A model generated the notes under the pieces. The model saw nothing but the letters and a program-made list of their open reading frames with translations. It made no database searches and was not told the origin of the DNA. From the NCBI GenBank assembly GCA_033032175.1, contig CM065310.1, forward strand, positions 5,828,001 to 5,892,000: DNA of 64,000 nt. Direction: 5' to 3'. The position numbers and the translations under genes were made by a program. The DNA is from Saturnia japonica. Taxonomy: Eukaryota > Arthropoda > Insecta > Lepidoptera > Saturniidae. Of the stretch, positions 47,165-58,734 are shown piece after piece. Every line of letters starts with the position of its first letter. Position 1 is the stretch's first letter.

Positions 47165-47681
47165 TCCGTGCGCGATAAGTTGAGACTCGCCTGGAATGCA
47201 ACCCTCCGCCTGCTGCCCTGTAACTTCCCCTCAAGCTCCCGTGTTGTACTGTTGGCAACGCCATTTTTTTTAACATCTTATTCTCGTACTGACTTACGTC
47301 ACGCAAACGACGACGCGCACCGATTTTATAATCTTATTTGATACTGTTTCGTTAATAGTTATTAGAGTTACCGCTATATTTTATTGTTATTTTTTGTGTT
47401 AATTTTATTGTTATAATGAAGGGTAAAACTTTAGATAGTGAAGAGAGAAATCTCGTATTAAAACTGTTGGAATTTTTGAAAACGAAAAACTATAATAATA
47501 TAAAAAAGAAATACAAGTATAATAAATATAAGACGGCGTTGTTCCGAGTACAACACTCGCTACATTAAAAAAAATATCAGAGACGAAGTCGAGGGTGGAA
47601 AGTTGTGATATTTTTTTGTGTAAAGTACAACGATGCGTCTTTGCCGTCACCGCCCCCAGGTCTCAACTTATTGCGCAGGGG
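47165..47681 (+). mobile_element. TA-flanked 517-bp element with relic transposase start
   Basis: Inverted termini of 22 bp at 47165-47186 and 47660-47681 (inner part TGCGC.ATAAGTTGAGAC) are 19 of 22 identical. TA dinucleotides flank both (47163-47164, 47682-47683). The size and contents suggest an internally deleted Tc1/mariner or IS630-type element. GC-rich patches (47190-47240, 47650) mark its ends against the AT-rich host DNA. Confidence 0.7.
47416..47568 (+). pseudogene. 50-codon relic ORF inside the TA-flanked element
   Basis: Starts MKGKTLDSEERNLVLKLLEF and ends FRVQHSLH before a stop. Basic and leucine-rich, it recalls the N-terminus of DDE_3-type insect transposases (a helix-turn-helix before a GVS..T-type segment), but the catalytic domain is absent. 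The match is by general pattern only; the codons are the natural start of whatever protein once filled this element. Confidence 0.4.
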
Positions 47682-47683
47682 TA

Positions 47684-48405
47684 TTACAGTATCCATGCTG
47701 CAATTTACACGGCATTCTAACTTGTAAATATTAAACGTAAAAAAATGAAATATCAATTAATAGTTTTTTTTACTTTTTTACTTTCGTTTACTTAAAAAAT
47801 GTCATTAAGATTGTGAACATTTATTACATACCTAGATCTTCAGAATACTGAGGTTCTAGCAAGTGAAGAACGCTTATTTACAATTTCTTTTAACTTCGTT
47901 AAGCTGTTTGCCCTAGACTTTATTTTTATAGCGACCCGAGACGATATAGAGCAAACGAAGCCTTCTTTATTTCAACGGAAACTTTCGTAGAAGAAAAGTC
48001 TAATAATTTGATATAGTTAAAGACTTTATTTCTAGTAAAAAGAAATGAGTAAAGATACAATATTTTTAATCTTATAACTACTGACTACGAAAACAATAAA
48101 AACAGTTTCAATTAGTGAAAACAAAGTTAAGCTTGAATCACATTCTGTGAGATAGGTTTTCATACATTTGGTATGTAATAAATCTTTGTAGCCAAGCGGA
48201 AGATTTTTGAAATAAGAGCTCATTCTAATATGTAATGGAACCGCCTATAGTAGATTTTTGTTTTCAACTATGTACACAGTACTTGGGAAAGAAATCAGTA
48301 AAATTTACTTGATAAGGATTGATTTTGTAGGATGAATATTTATTTATTTATTATACTATAATATATATTTATATATTATTTACTTAAACTTTATTTGTAG
48401 TGACA
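47684..48405. other. AT-rich DNA, nothing recognised
   Basis: Short AT-codon ORFs only. Confidence 0.4.
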
Positions 48406-48545
48406 AGCCTCGTAACGCAGTGCTAGGAAGTCCTACTATTCAACCGAGAAGTCGCAGGTTCAATCTGAGTGACTGACTTTTGTGTGATATTACATAATAA
48501 AATTTTCAGTTGTGTCTAGATGTTAAGATTCTATATATATATATA

Positions 48546-49332
48546 TTAGGTCCTTACATATAAAAATTGGCGTTTTATATGGTAAAAGTAAAATGAATTA
48601 TACATTTAATCAATCGAACGAAGTATGTACTATTATTATATATGCGCTTTCGCCATTTTAAAGGTAGTTAGTTCATTGATTCCATTGCTGAAAAAATTGT
48701 GGGAGCAAGAATCAATAAAATCTTTGAAGGCAGTTTGGACAGCCTTATCGGAATTGAATTTATTTTCCTTGCAAGAAATTGTCCAAATTCCGAATAAAGT
48801 GGTAATCTGTTGGAGCAATATCCGGGGAATATGGTGGGTTTCGGAGACATTCCAACCGCAGTTCCTCTAATTTAGCGACCGAAAACTCTGATGTGGTTTG
48901 CGAATGATCCGCTTCAACGATCACCTTTGATTCTTCATTTTCAACTAGGATCTCCCGCCGTCCACGGGGTTTGTTTCGTAGGACAATATTTCCAGAACGA
49001 AAACGTTGGAACCAAAAAGTTACCGTGTTTTCTTTTACAGTAGCTTTCCCATACACATCATTAATCCTTCGAGCTGATTCTGCAGCGCTGATGCCACAAT
49101 GGAACTTATATTCGTAAATAAGGCGATATTTTAAAATTTCTATTTTGTGAACAGAACGATGTTAAAGAAAAATAAAATGGTGCGAAAACAAATGAATCAC
49201 TAAATTCGAAACACAAATACACAAGCCTAAATTTGGAATACATTTGAATTTGGAATTTCTAACCAGACGCCAGATATTTGAGATCAAAGTGACCACTACA
49301 ACAAACCGCCAATTTGATATGTAAGGACCTAA
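48546..49332 (-). mobile_element. Internally deleted mariner element
   Basis: TIRs TTAGGTCCTTACATAT.. at 48546 and, in reverse, at 49332 are nearly identical for about 26 bp, extending to TTGGCG. A TA precedes the left end. The element is 787 bp against about 1.3 kb for a complete mariner, and encodes the two ends of a transposase on the minus strand. Inserted in a SINE, so younger than it. Confidence 0.85.
48590..49161 (-). pseudogene. mariner transposase, middle deleted
   Basis: N-terminal part: HRSVHKIEILKYRLIYEYKF, HCGISAAESARRINDVYGK, TVTFWFQRFRSGNIVLRNK, PRGRREILVENEESK (the paired helix-turn-helix DNA-binding region). It then jumps to C-terminal sequence: LECLRNPPYSPDIAPTDYHF, IRNLDNFLQGK, with a frameshift to FNSDKAVQTAFKDFID and another to LPLKWRKRIYNNSTYFV. 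The third catalytic aspartate (APTDYHF) remains; the parts with the first two are deleted. The start ATG is lost near 49161. Not functional. Confidence 0.85.
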
Positions 49333-49425
49333 CATATATAGTATATCAGTTGTTTACTTATCATAATACAAGCTAACCTTAGCTTGAAATTAAATGGCCG
49401 TGTGTGAAATTGTGTATAAAAATTA

Positions 49426-52279
49426 TATTGTTAGTAATGTTATCGTGAGAAAACAAATCATTGTAGGTAGCTTCATCACGAATATGATATATCATGTGAA
49501 CGTATCGTCCAATTTACCGTTATTAAGACTTTATCCCCTACTGTAATTAACTCGTCGGTATCCAATTTGGCAGTTCTAAGGAACAGTTCACTTGAGACCA
49601 ATAAGTATTCGAGTAACTACAGATGATTGGCTTAAATTACGAGCTCCATTTATCGTCTGTTCAGTATTGTATAATAGCTGTGAGTCAATTTAAAGGAAAA
49701 CTTAATGGAAACAATACTTATGAAAACTTTAATTTAAAGATATTTTTTGCGATAAATAAAAAAACATATTTTTCAAACATTAAATAAATATCTAGAAAAA
49801 TCTAGAATTCACTACAAGTACCGAGTATAAATTCGTAAGTAAGGCGTTGTCGCGGAACACGCACACATTGAAATCTTATAGTTCTGATTACGTAAATAAA
49901 CAAACCATTTCTAAAAATAGCACCATTCCTATTTTCTTTAAATGTCAAGGCCATTGTCGAAATTTCGTCCCTAGTTTTTATTGGAAATACATAAGCGAGC
50001 CATATTCCGGAGGGAGACAGTTCTATTCTCGACATCCTAGCGAATACAACTAGTAAACAGAAAAAGCGACAAAAAACGTCTACAAGAGGACTACTTAGGT
50101 ACTAGTGTAAACCCCGAGATTCTGTAAGTACTAGTACAGACTTTTTCTGTGAATTAAGTAACTGACAACACCTAAATAGTGAGTTTGATCTTCTTGGTTC
50201 TGTTGTGTTTTGTAGGAAAAAAATTATATTACAGTAAGTAAGTAACGCACAACAATTGTAAGTAAGTACACAACAGTTACAGTTCTTATTATTGTAATTC
50301 CGAAAATATTGGTAAGGTGGGTAAGGTATATGTATAAGTTTCTAATATACCTAGTGAAATCTTTAATTCTGAAAGGTTAAATAAAACGCGTTCTAATGCT
50401 TCTAAGATTTAACTTGGCTAATAACTTTTAAATTTAAATCCACTGGTACACAGACACGTAATGAAAAACCAATATTAAAATAATAAGTAGGATTCATAAT
50501 CATTTTTTTATTGAATAAATTTATTTATGTACTCTACAAACTGTAATGTAACTTTAATACATTTTAAAAATAAGAACGAATTTTCTTTGTTACGAGTAAT
50601 AAATGGCACACTTATTTTGATTGTGTCACATGTTTTCTCTGTTCTCTAAATAAATTGATTCAACAATACTTTATGAGTGAACTACATTACGTTAGTCACA
50701 TGCTCGTCGATACAAGTAAAAGTTGTGTTTTAGTGTAATTTATTTGGTTTAGCAATAAAAAATATCAGTATTAATATATTAATGATACAGGTCATGAATA
50801 CAAGCAGAATAATGAAGAATTTGAAGTGTGATCCCCTGTACAGAAAATGTTTACATAAAGACCATGTAACCATGTAACCGAGTCGAAAATTCGAATGACA
50901 CCGAACTAAAAATGCAAAAAAAAATTGTAAGAGAACTACTATAGTGTGACCAAATTAGGTATGGTGTATAACGCGCTATAAAAATGGGTCACGTGAAGTT
51001 CTGTTCTGATAAAGCTGCTTCAATCTGTCATAAGAGTAAGGCAATTTAACTTGTCTTTCCCGTGACCATTCAGAGTGTGTTTCGTCTATACTGGTAACAT
51101 TTTATGAAACACTTTGTTCCATTTGTATGAATCAGAGCTATGGTAATTTTTTTTGTTTTAATAATTACTACAATGTTGATTGTCGTCAATTCTTTTAACT
51201 TTTAGATTCTTTCCATGTCCCATTTCGATTAGGTCGATACTAGTAGGTAGGTATTAAAACTATATTAAAAATTAATTGACGAGTGATTATACAATTTGTT
51301 ATATGTATAGGATAAATTATATGCGATTAAAAACTGTAAAACTTTTAATATGCATATAACGTCTGACAAATAAAGGTTTTACACACACATAAGTAACATA
51401 TATTTAGGTTTTCCTCTCACATAAAAATAAATAAACTGAATCACTGTATTTGCCAATAAGATTTCCATGTGTATGAACAAATATTTCCAAACACCTTGTT
51501 GCTTGCTAAATTTCGTACACTCAACGCATATCTCTGTTTACAATGCTTAGGCAACAGCAAATATAGGCTAACATGAAGCAATTTTTCAGCTGTATTACAT
51601 ACATGGAAATATATGAATGACCCTTCTTACCCACTGCACTGTAGAGGGATTTGTGGGCAACCGTTTCATAAGATAATTATTTATATGTTTGTACTGGAAA
51701 GTTTGATGGTGTTCTCAAAATGTTTTTCTTTTACATTTAACGTTAGTATTACTTATTGTTTACATTTGATTAGAATGTAATATATAGATAATTTTAAATT
51801 AAATAAGAATTTATATATTTTTTGTATCATTTCGTTTTAATTCGTTACATATGAGTATATGATATACTATTATTTACACATCCGAAAGATCATATTATAA
51901 TTCAGTCTTTCGACGAACAGAAAAACAATGATAGGTCATTAATTATTATTAAGTAGGAGGCTTACGTGTATGTAAAAATATTTTGAGTTAAAAAAATTAT
52001 ATTATTTGCTACTAATTTCTTAAGCAAGAGCAACATGCGTATTCTCTTTTTAAGTACTTTTTTGATTGAACCTTAAAACTTATTTTCCGATGATTACTAA
52101 AAAATAAATAGATATAAGTAATTTAATAGAAATACAATAGAAAAATCTTAATTGTTAACTTATGCCTCATACATAGATACATACAATGAAATATATATTC
52201 ATTTAGGACGTTAGTATTATACTTCTATTACATGGTTCTAATCAGTCTTGGTTTCGAAATTATATTTTAAACAGTTTAT
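49426..52279. other. Long AT-rich stretch, no supported gene
   Basis: Two overlapping opposite-strand ORFs at 49802-50053 share one slightly GC-richer patch and match nothing known to me. A gtaagtaagt simple run is at 50233-50270. Confidence 0.4.
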
Positions 52280-52690
52280 TTAAACCTTTCAAATATCTCA
52301 ATATATACAAAAAGGGAAGCGTAAGTGCTGCTACATACTGTGCCGGCGTGTTTTTACCGTGTTGAAACGCTGACGGCGTGTACCGCAAAAATAAGTAGTA
52401 AGCCACAAGCATCATTTCAGTTCTGTACTTGTGACTTGGCGGCGCAACGCGGCGTCTCGTTTCATGCGGCAAACCCGCCGGGTTACATGAACAGCGGGCA
52501 TGCAGCCGACATAGGCCGGCGTGTCCCCCTTTCCTTCGTGTACTGTCGAGACCAAATTATGATTGCCAATCGTCCTGCCCAGTGTTGCGATTATGGCAAA
52601 TCCTCTCCAAGCATTAAAGTACAAAATTCCAGATATGGACGTCCTTCGGCTGAATGAATGGGTGATGTAAAAATACAGCACGTATTTTCC
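52280..52690. other. GC-rich block of unknown nature
   Basis: About 400 bp are strikingly GC- and CpG-rich against AT-rich flanks ('gacttggcggcgcaacgcgg', 'cggcaaacccgccgggttac'). Open frames of 110 codons (plus, 52325-52657) and 89 codons (minus, 52412-52681) overlap, which is expected when stops are rare in GC-rich DNA. No domain, TIRs or tail are recognised. It could be a CpG-rich regulatory region, an exon, or a fragment of a GC-rich transposon. Confidence 0.35.
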
Positions 52691-53568
52691 CGTTTATAAT
52701 ACATTGGGCGTATAGTGCGTATTATCTCGTAAGGTATTTTACATAAATAATTATGTGTCACACTTTGATAAGACTTATAAAAATACCAGTACAAATTGCT
52801 AAACGCTTGAATTATGTCAGATAAGATTGTTAATACTTGATAACATGACTTTAATTTTCAGAAGTAGCTCAAATGACTACAGTCAGCTTATGTAGACTTA
52901 TTTTTTATTTATTTAAATACAACAAAAATTCTAATAGGGCTATGTAGTAAACCGGTAGAAATCGTAGATAAGTCTCTTGAGAGACTAAACAACGAGATTA
53001 CTTGTATTATCGTAATGTTATGATAAATGTTAGACATACATACTACTTAAATATTGATATAAAAAGTACAAAATGTTTGACATAAATAAGCAATACAGAA
53101 TATTAAAAATGAATGCATGGTATAATCATACGTTAGGATTTTGCATGATTTTGCAAATATGTAGTAAAATTATTACTTATCATTCAATTTAATATGGATT
53201 CATAAGACACCTTTGGAAATGTAAAATGTTATACATTCCCGTATAATTTGGCAAATGAAAGAGTCGTACCACTGATAACCGCTCGTTCAAAGACTAGGTA
53301 TTAATTAATTATAACCGTACACATTTAATGGTTATTTATGAAAATACGGTATGATTCATGTCTTATATTTCACTGGGTCTGTAGAAATTAGAAGGTAGTG
53401 TAACGACCGAAAAAAAACCTTAATTTAACAGATAGTTAATTGCTATTTTCGGTCGTTAAAAAACTTTTACAAAATTAATAACAATATATTTTTGAGAGTT
53501 AATTAATATGGCCTTGTTCAGTTATATTTGTACCATAATATAGTATTTTAATTTTATAGTAGCACGGC
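52691..53568. other. AT-rich DNA, nothing recognised
   Basis: No supported feature. Confidence 0.4.
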
Positions 53569-53662
53569 AAAGTGACTGCACTGTGTTTTATGGTAATAAC
53601 AGTACTATCCAAAAAAACGTCGACCACCGAGAGATCGGTAATCCGTTGACGGTCGTCGCTGT
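53569..53662 (+). repeat. Family H short repeat, copy 2
   Basis: Aligns to 17816-17912. The segment cgaccaccgagagatcggt holds a 5-bp stem ACCGA/TCGGT, and an outer CGACC/GGTCG pairing is possible. It is followed by an A-run at 53690-53705. Unclassified. Confidence 0.6.
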
Positions 53663-53889
53663 CTCTCGTCAGTTAGACGTATTTAAGCTCAAAAAAAAAA
53701 AAAAATCAAAAATCTTTGTTTAATTTAGGCCCTAAAAAGGCACATAACGACGTCAATACACTACCACCGGTTCGGAAAACATGGCAGCCATCGAGAAAAA
53801 CCGGCAAGAAACTCGATCGGGTTTATCATTTTTTCCATATTATTAATATAACACAATAATATCTAGTAATGCAATAATAATAACCATAC

Positions 53890-54224
53890 TATAATTTGGT
53901 GGATGCACAGAGAGGGAGTCACTTCCAAACATCACTATCATTCACATAATGATCCACCCTATAATAACCTTTTGAAAGTAAAACCCGCTTGTAATAGTCC
54001 TTGAACTTTAAATTAGTAATGTGCTTTGCTTTGCTTTATGTATAGAAATATACATGAATTGATCGTACCTACCGTATTTTAGACTTAGTAAACTTATTAA
54101 GGAACCTAACACTAATACCTAAAAAACCTTTATTGGATTTATTAAGTCTAAAACACGGTAGGTACGATTAATTTATGTATATTTCTAGTATTAAAACTGT
54201 GCTGTTCTTTAACAAAATCTAGCT
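53890..54224 (-). pseudogene. Jockey-like LINE end, minus strand, with internal foldback
   Basis: Minus frame ending at 53919-53921 reads KHITNLKFKDYYKRVLLSKG then YYRVDHYVNDSDVWK and a stop, the same C-terminus type as 39841-39990. Upstream sequence at 54150-54224 matches 39748-39820 in reverse. Between them lies an extra 100-bp palindromic segment absent from the other copy. Confidence 0.7.
54043..54187. repeat. 50-bp inverted repeat (foldback), 45-bp spacer
   Basis: Arms 54043-54092 and 54138-54187 are reverse complements at 46 of 50 positions; all four differences are transitions. The outer sequence tagaaatatacat and inner agactta are shared. Confidence 0.9.
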
Positions 54225-54767
54225 GATCCCGAAACGCAATACGCCTACATCATTCATGTGGGTGTTACATTTGATGTAAGGTCGACTAAAATTTTATGTG
54301 TCATTTCACAGATATAAAAAATAGATAATAACAAGAGATTGTGTCGAGTGCGGTAAATAGGGAATTACCAACGAGAGTCTATTAGAAGCCCGAATTCGAA
54401 GACTGACGGTTTTAATACCTCTGCTCCCAGGGAATGCAAGTTTTGCCGCTTTCACGTTCGTAATTCCCGTACCGTCCATGTAACATACGTTTTTCATCAC
54501 ATTTACGAGTAAATAAATAAAATAATGTGATTAAAAAGGTAAAGTTATTTATAGAAATTTTCATCCAACTCGTTATTTAACATAAAGTGAAATTGTACTG
54601 AAGCGTTAAAATATATAGAATACAAAAAAAAATCTTGATAATTAAATCCCTTATGCCCTCGGGCTAACTGGTTAGCGCAACAAAAATGTCCTCGGGTTTT
54701 ATTTAGAGGGTTAACCCAAGATAGCATGCATATTATGATACTGTTTGCGTGCAAGTGTGATGAAAAA
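54225..54767. other. Mixed DNA, no supported gene
   Basis: Bases 54360-54490 are less AT-rich and hold a 64-codon minus ORF (54306-54500) without a recognised domain; possibly repeat-derived. Confidence 0.35.
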
Positions 54768-54980
54768 ATAACAATAATATTAGCCTGTAACTGTCCCGTC
54801 ACTGGGCAAAGGCCTCTTCCCAAGGGAAAGTACTGGCTTGACCACCGCGCCAGCCAACGACATATTGCCGATTTCAAACACAGAGAAATCAGCAGTTCTA
54901 TATTTTGCCCATATACAGTGGTGATGATACTGCAAGAACATTTCTCAAGCGTTCAGGTTTCTTCACGATGTTTTCCTTAG
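54768..54980 (-). mobile_element. Lepidopteran SINE copy, minus strand
   Basis: Plus-strand landmarks 'gtaactgtcccgtcactggg', 'caaaggcctcttcccaaggg' and 'ttcttcacgatgttttcctt' are the reverse of the common SINE (..GAAAACATCGTGA.., ..CCCAGCAGTGGGACAGT). The sense direction is therefore minus; the tRNA head beyond 54980 is missing. ORFs at 54545-54877 and 54726-54980 are shadows. Confidence 0.75.
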
Positions 54981-55117
54981 CTTAGTACAATACGATATAT
55001 TTACATATACGATTATTTATTTCTAAAAATAATGTTGTACATGAAATTAATATTTTGCGACGTGTTTCGTTCATCATGAGTACTATAATTTTTAAACATA
55101 CAATTTCTTGTTTACAG
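54981..55117. other. AT-rich sequence ending in a strong splice acceptor
   Basis: The stretch 'aatttcttgtttacag' (55101-55117) is a textbook polypyrimidine-AG acceptor preceding the microexon. Confidence 0.4.
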
Positions 55118-55152
55118 GTAGTGCTTTGGGATTATCGGATTAAAGGAAAAAC
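55118..55152 (+). CDS. Candidate 35-bp microexon of an unidentified host gene
   Basis: Flanked by tttcttgtttacag| and |gtaagtctt, both near consensus. The only open frame reads VVLWDYRIKGK plus two bases (A,C) of the next codon; the other two frames hold stops. Its 35 bases shift phase, so a flanking exon of compatible phase would be needed. No other exon of the same gene is recognised and the protein family is unknown. Such a pair of sites can also arise by chance in 64 kb. Confidence 0.3.
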
Positions 55153-55815
55153 GTAAGTCTTAATATTTAAATTCAAGCTTCCTTGATTCCTAAAACTAAT
55201 TAACGTTTTTATAAAGTTCGTTGAAATATAATTCTAAACTTCCATTGGATCAATTTTTAACGCTGGAGAATTCTATTAATCTTTCATTTATTTCTCTCAT
55301 AAACTAACTATTTATTATTCAATTAATCAATGGAAAACTATTGTTATAATTATTCAGTTATCCATACTTTAAAAATACTATTTCCAGCCTCGCCTACTTT
55401 GATTTAATCTTTATTAATTTTAATTTTCATTGCAACTTTCATTTGATTTTAGGATTCAAAAAAACTTAAACAGTGTAAGGGTAAAAAATTAAATAAACAC
55501 ACATTTGGAGCAATATGCGTAGTTTAAAGAATATAGGCATGGAATTTATTGCTATTTTAAAACCGTCCGGGCGACCTTTTTTATCTCCTCAACATCATGT
55601 ATTATGACAACCCAGATTCGTATTTCGTGTTGCTTAATTATTTTTATACTATATCAAAAATAGTATCGAAACATAAATTTCATTCAAATTATTATATGAG
55701 AATTATAGGATGAAAAATAACTGTGATACATAAGACTCTGAATCCAACAGAGATGTGCAAGATAGCTAGGCGGTGCGCGAGAAAAAATCCACAAAGCGGC
55801 TAGAGATTCTAGGTA
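55153..55815. other. AT-rich DNA, nothing recognised
   Basis: No supported feature. Confidence 0.4.
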
Positions 55816-56040
55816 TTTGTATATATAAAAAGCCGGAGATGTGACCGAGGAATGTGTACAAAGGGGTCTAAGTAAACAGAGCTACTGGACCTAGGTACAT
55901 CTTCGGACCACTCAGTTACAGACCGTTTCACAGTATCGCGCTGCTACGCATCGTCGCGTCGCACCGTCTAGCTACCTCACACTTCTCTTGTGGATACGCA
56001 ACCTATAATGTCCCATGCCAAAGTAGAAAGTAAAGTACTA
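55816..56040 (+). promoter_or_regulatory. Promoter-like segment with possible first exon
   Basis: A TATA-box-like TATATAAAA (55822-55830), a TCAGT initiator-like motif (55912-55916), a CpG-rich leader (55935-55975), an ATG at 56008, and a donor-like GAAA|GTAAAGT (56029/56030) follow in order. The TATA to TCAGT spacing (about 90 bp) is too long for one core promoter, so the parts may not belong together. Inference only. Confidence 0.2.
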
Positions 56041-56660
56041 AACACGAGTACCTGTGTGTGCGTGCGTGTGTATATATTTGAGAGAGATACTTTAAATATT
56101 TGATTTCCTAACAATTCCTGTTATGTTGTTCGTAACAAAAGTGATTTTCGATTCGATGAATTCCCCGGTGTTCCCGAACATATAGATAAAACACGTAGCT
56201 TTACGATCGAAATACTATCCAGAACTAATATTAAAAGTTTTGTAATAACATAAAGTGGTTTCTAAAATGGGATTCCAATAAAGAGAATCACCCCAGCATC
56301 CGTATCACGTAATGGAAAGATTATTATTTATTTAGGTTAATGTTTCTATATGGGAACTTATGGGAATTTCATGTTTAGCAATAGATCGCGGTTGATGTAA
56401 AGACAACATTTCACCACAGTGTAGTAAAAGTGTCACAACACCTTTGAAGTCTCGCGAACTGCTGCTTCCGTCTTGGTATATGTAATACCGCGGTATGTCT
56501 TGTCATATATACATAATAATAATTTATAGTTTATTTTAAAAATAATCATGAATTATAATATTAAAAGTCGTGGTGGTTTAGACTGGCACGGCGGAATATC
56601 GATGTCAAGAACTTTCGGAATTCGCGTACATTTAATAAAGTTACATTGGTAACACTGGTA
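56041..56660. other. AT-rich DNA, nothing recognised
   Basis: A short gt-rich run at 56053-56073; no gene. Confidence 0.4.
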
Positions 56661-57095
56661 ACACTTGGCTGATGGTGAAGGAAAACATCGTGTGGGAACC
56701 TGAACGCCTGAGAAAGGTTCTTGTATTAAAAAAAAAAATCATTTATTCATAGGTACTCAAATAACAAAGTTAATATTACTTTTGCCAAACTGTATCGCAG
56801 TTTGTTGGCAGACGAAGCTCCCTTTTAAATAGTTATTTATTTAGTGTTATATTTTATTTTTACACTATTCTCAAACTAAGATTTATAAGACACTTGATAA
56901 ATTTTTTTAAAGATCTCTTTATAAAGTTTAGATATTAAATCTATGTGTGGGAAAAATATAGAATTCTTGATTTCTCGGTGTTTGAAATCGCCAATAAGTC
57001 GTGGGCTGGCATGGTAATTAAGCCCGTAGTTTTTTTCCTTGCGAAGATTTCTTTTCCCAGCGCTGGGATACTTACAGGCTGATATTATTATTATA
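56661..57095 (+). mobile_element. Fragments of the lepidopteran SINE body and tail
   Basis: 56661-56724 holds 'tggtgaaggaaaacatcgtg' and 56999-57095 holds 'tcccagcgctgggatactta' plus 'caggctgatattattattat', the middle and 3' tail of the SINE at 54768. The intervening 270 bp is unrelated AT-rich DNA, so this is either a split copy or two fragments. Confidence 0.6.
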
Positions 57096-58734
57096 CTAAT
57101 TAGAATAGTCCACGTTATAAAGCTTTGCTTTGTTTGAATTGAACGCTGTTAGTAAAGTTTTCGAGATGATAACATTGGCCATCACGAACACGTGGAGGAA
57201 AACTTTATAGTTTTAATATTGTCGAATCTTCACCGTTTTATCGACACTACTCGAAGTCAACGTGGTGATAACCTTAAATGTCTATCAATAAAGGTAAAAG
57301 TAAGGTATCCTGTAATCTGTTGTGCTTTTAAATTGAAGAGTCTGTAGTAATTTCAGTAAAAGAAAGACGTTTATTTGTTGGGATATTTTTTCGTAATGTA
57401 ATATAAAATTTACTTTTTCTAGTCATTTTTAAATTTTAGTGTACTAATAATGAAACAATTTTGATGTACAGTAAAGAATGTTACTTTATATTTATTATAA
57501 ATAATGTTTTAATTAAGCACGAAAATGTTAATATTTCAATAAGTCTACAATTGCTCTTTTATGAAACAGTGATTAAATTAGTATTATCTGCATTCTACAT
57601 AAACACTGTCTTTATAGTCGCGATTCACAAATGTTGATGTTTTCAAAAGTGTTTTACGAATATCAGAGATCTTAATAGAACTAAAAGTCTTTGCAAAATA
57701 AAAAAAAAACACAATATACATCATATCGTATAATTTAAGCTCATGCATTGTTCAACGCAGAGCTGAAATGACTTATGATAGAAATATAGAATTTGTCAGT
57801 TTTGTCCTTGTGTCGCGGACTGAGCGCTGTTTTAATACAGGATTATTTTTGAGACCAAGTTAGAAAAGGTATAAATGTTTTATATAAATCAATACAGTTT
57901 TAAAGAAACATGCAATATAGCTAAAGCTATTTCAGAAAACAAGTCACAAGTGAGTGATATATCTATTTATTTATTACTGATTACTTTTTTTTAAATACTA
58001 GTTTTTACTCGTGAGTTCCTGCTCTTTGACTTGGAAACTCACCTAATGTAAAGTGATTGTACTAACTAAGAAAGAAATGCGTATATGCACACAACTCAGA
58101 AAATTCTCATAGAAATCGAATGAATGATGTAGGAATGTATAGGAGTCAACCAAAGTAACATTCTTTTTCATATAAAATATTTAGTTGAGAGAGGTAAGCC
58201 TAAAAAGGGCCAAAGAATAGGTTTCGTCCTTGTTAAAAATTTCGTTTCCTACTGATAAGAAGAAAATTACGCATACGAAGTCACCGGTAAAAGCTAGTAA
58301 TCGGACACTTCATTCATATCGGATTACTTTGATATACCGAGTACAATCAAGGTAACTTGGTGGAATGTTTTCTACAATTTCACACGTATTACTCGACTAA
58401 ATTGAATATCAGTTGTTGACATTTGAAGTATCCCACTTCAATAGTATATTGAAGGGTTTCAGGAGCTTCGTGTACAATCAAGTGGGTGTATCTATCCGCA
58501 CCCACATGTAAGTAAATGACGTAATAACTATAAAGTTTTTATTTGTGTTTTCCTTTGTAATTGCCTAAGCTCTTATCTATGTGCGTGACCTTTCAAGCCC
58601 TCGATCTCTTATTTCAGAATAATTAAAATATAAGGGAGCTTGTAATAAAACATAACACAATATTGTTTTCTTAAGTATATTATGTTTTAGGTTATTGTTT
58701 TTTTAAATACCGAAACGTGATATTGCTGGGAATT
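57096..58734. other. AT-rich DNA, no supported gene
   Basis: No recognisable ORF, repeat or RNA. Confidence 0.4.

Larger units (their letters stand above)
48406..49425 (+). mobile_element. tRNA-derived SINE split by a mariner
   Basis: The left part, 48406-48545, carries the head ('cctcgtaacgcagtgctagg' and B-box-like 'caggttcaatctgagtgac') and body ('gacttttgtgtgatatt'). The right part, 49333-49425, carries 'ataatacaagctaaccttag' and 'aaatggccgtgtgtgaaatt'. Together they match the uninterrupted copy at 63139-63348. The gap is exactly the mariner at 48546-49332. Confidence 0.8.

Noticed and set aside
49802..50053. Opposite-strand ORFs of 77 and 68 codons
   Set aside because: They overlap almost completely and neither resembles a known protein.
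52325..52657. 110-codon plus ORF in the GC-rich block
   Set aside because: Low stop frequency follows from high GC, a minus ORF overlaps it, and no family motif is visible; kept only as a block of unknown nature.
54545..54980. Overlapping 110- and 84-codon ORFs
   Set aside because: Both run through a minus-strand SINE copy and AT-rich flank.
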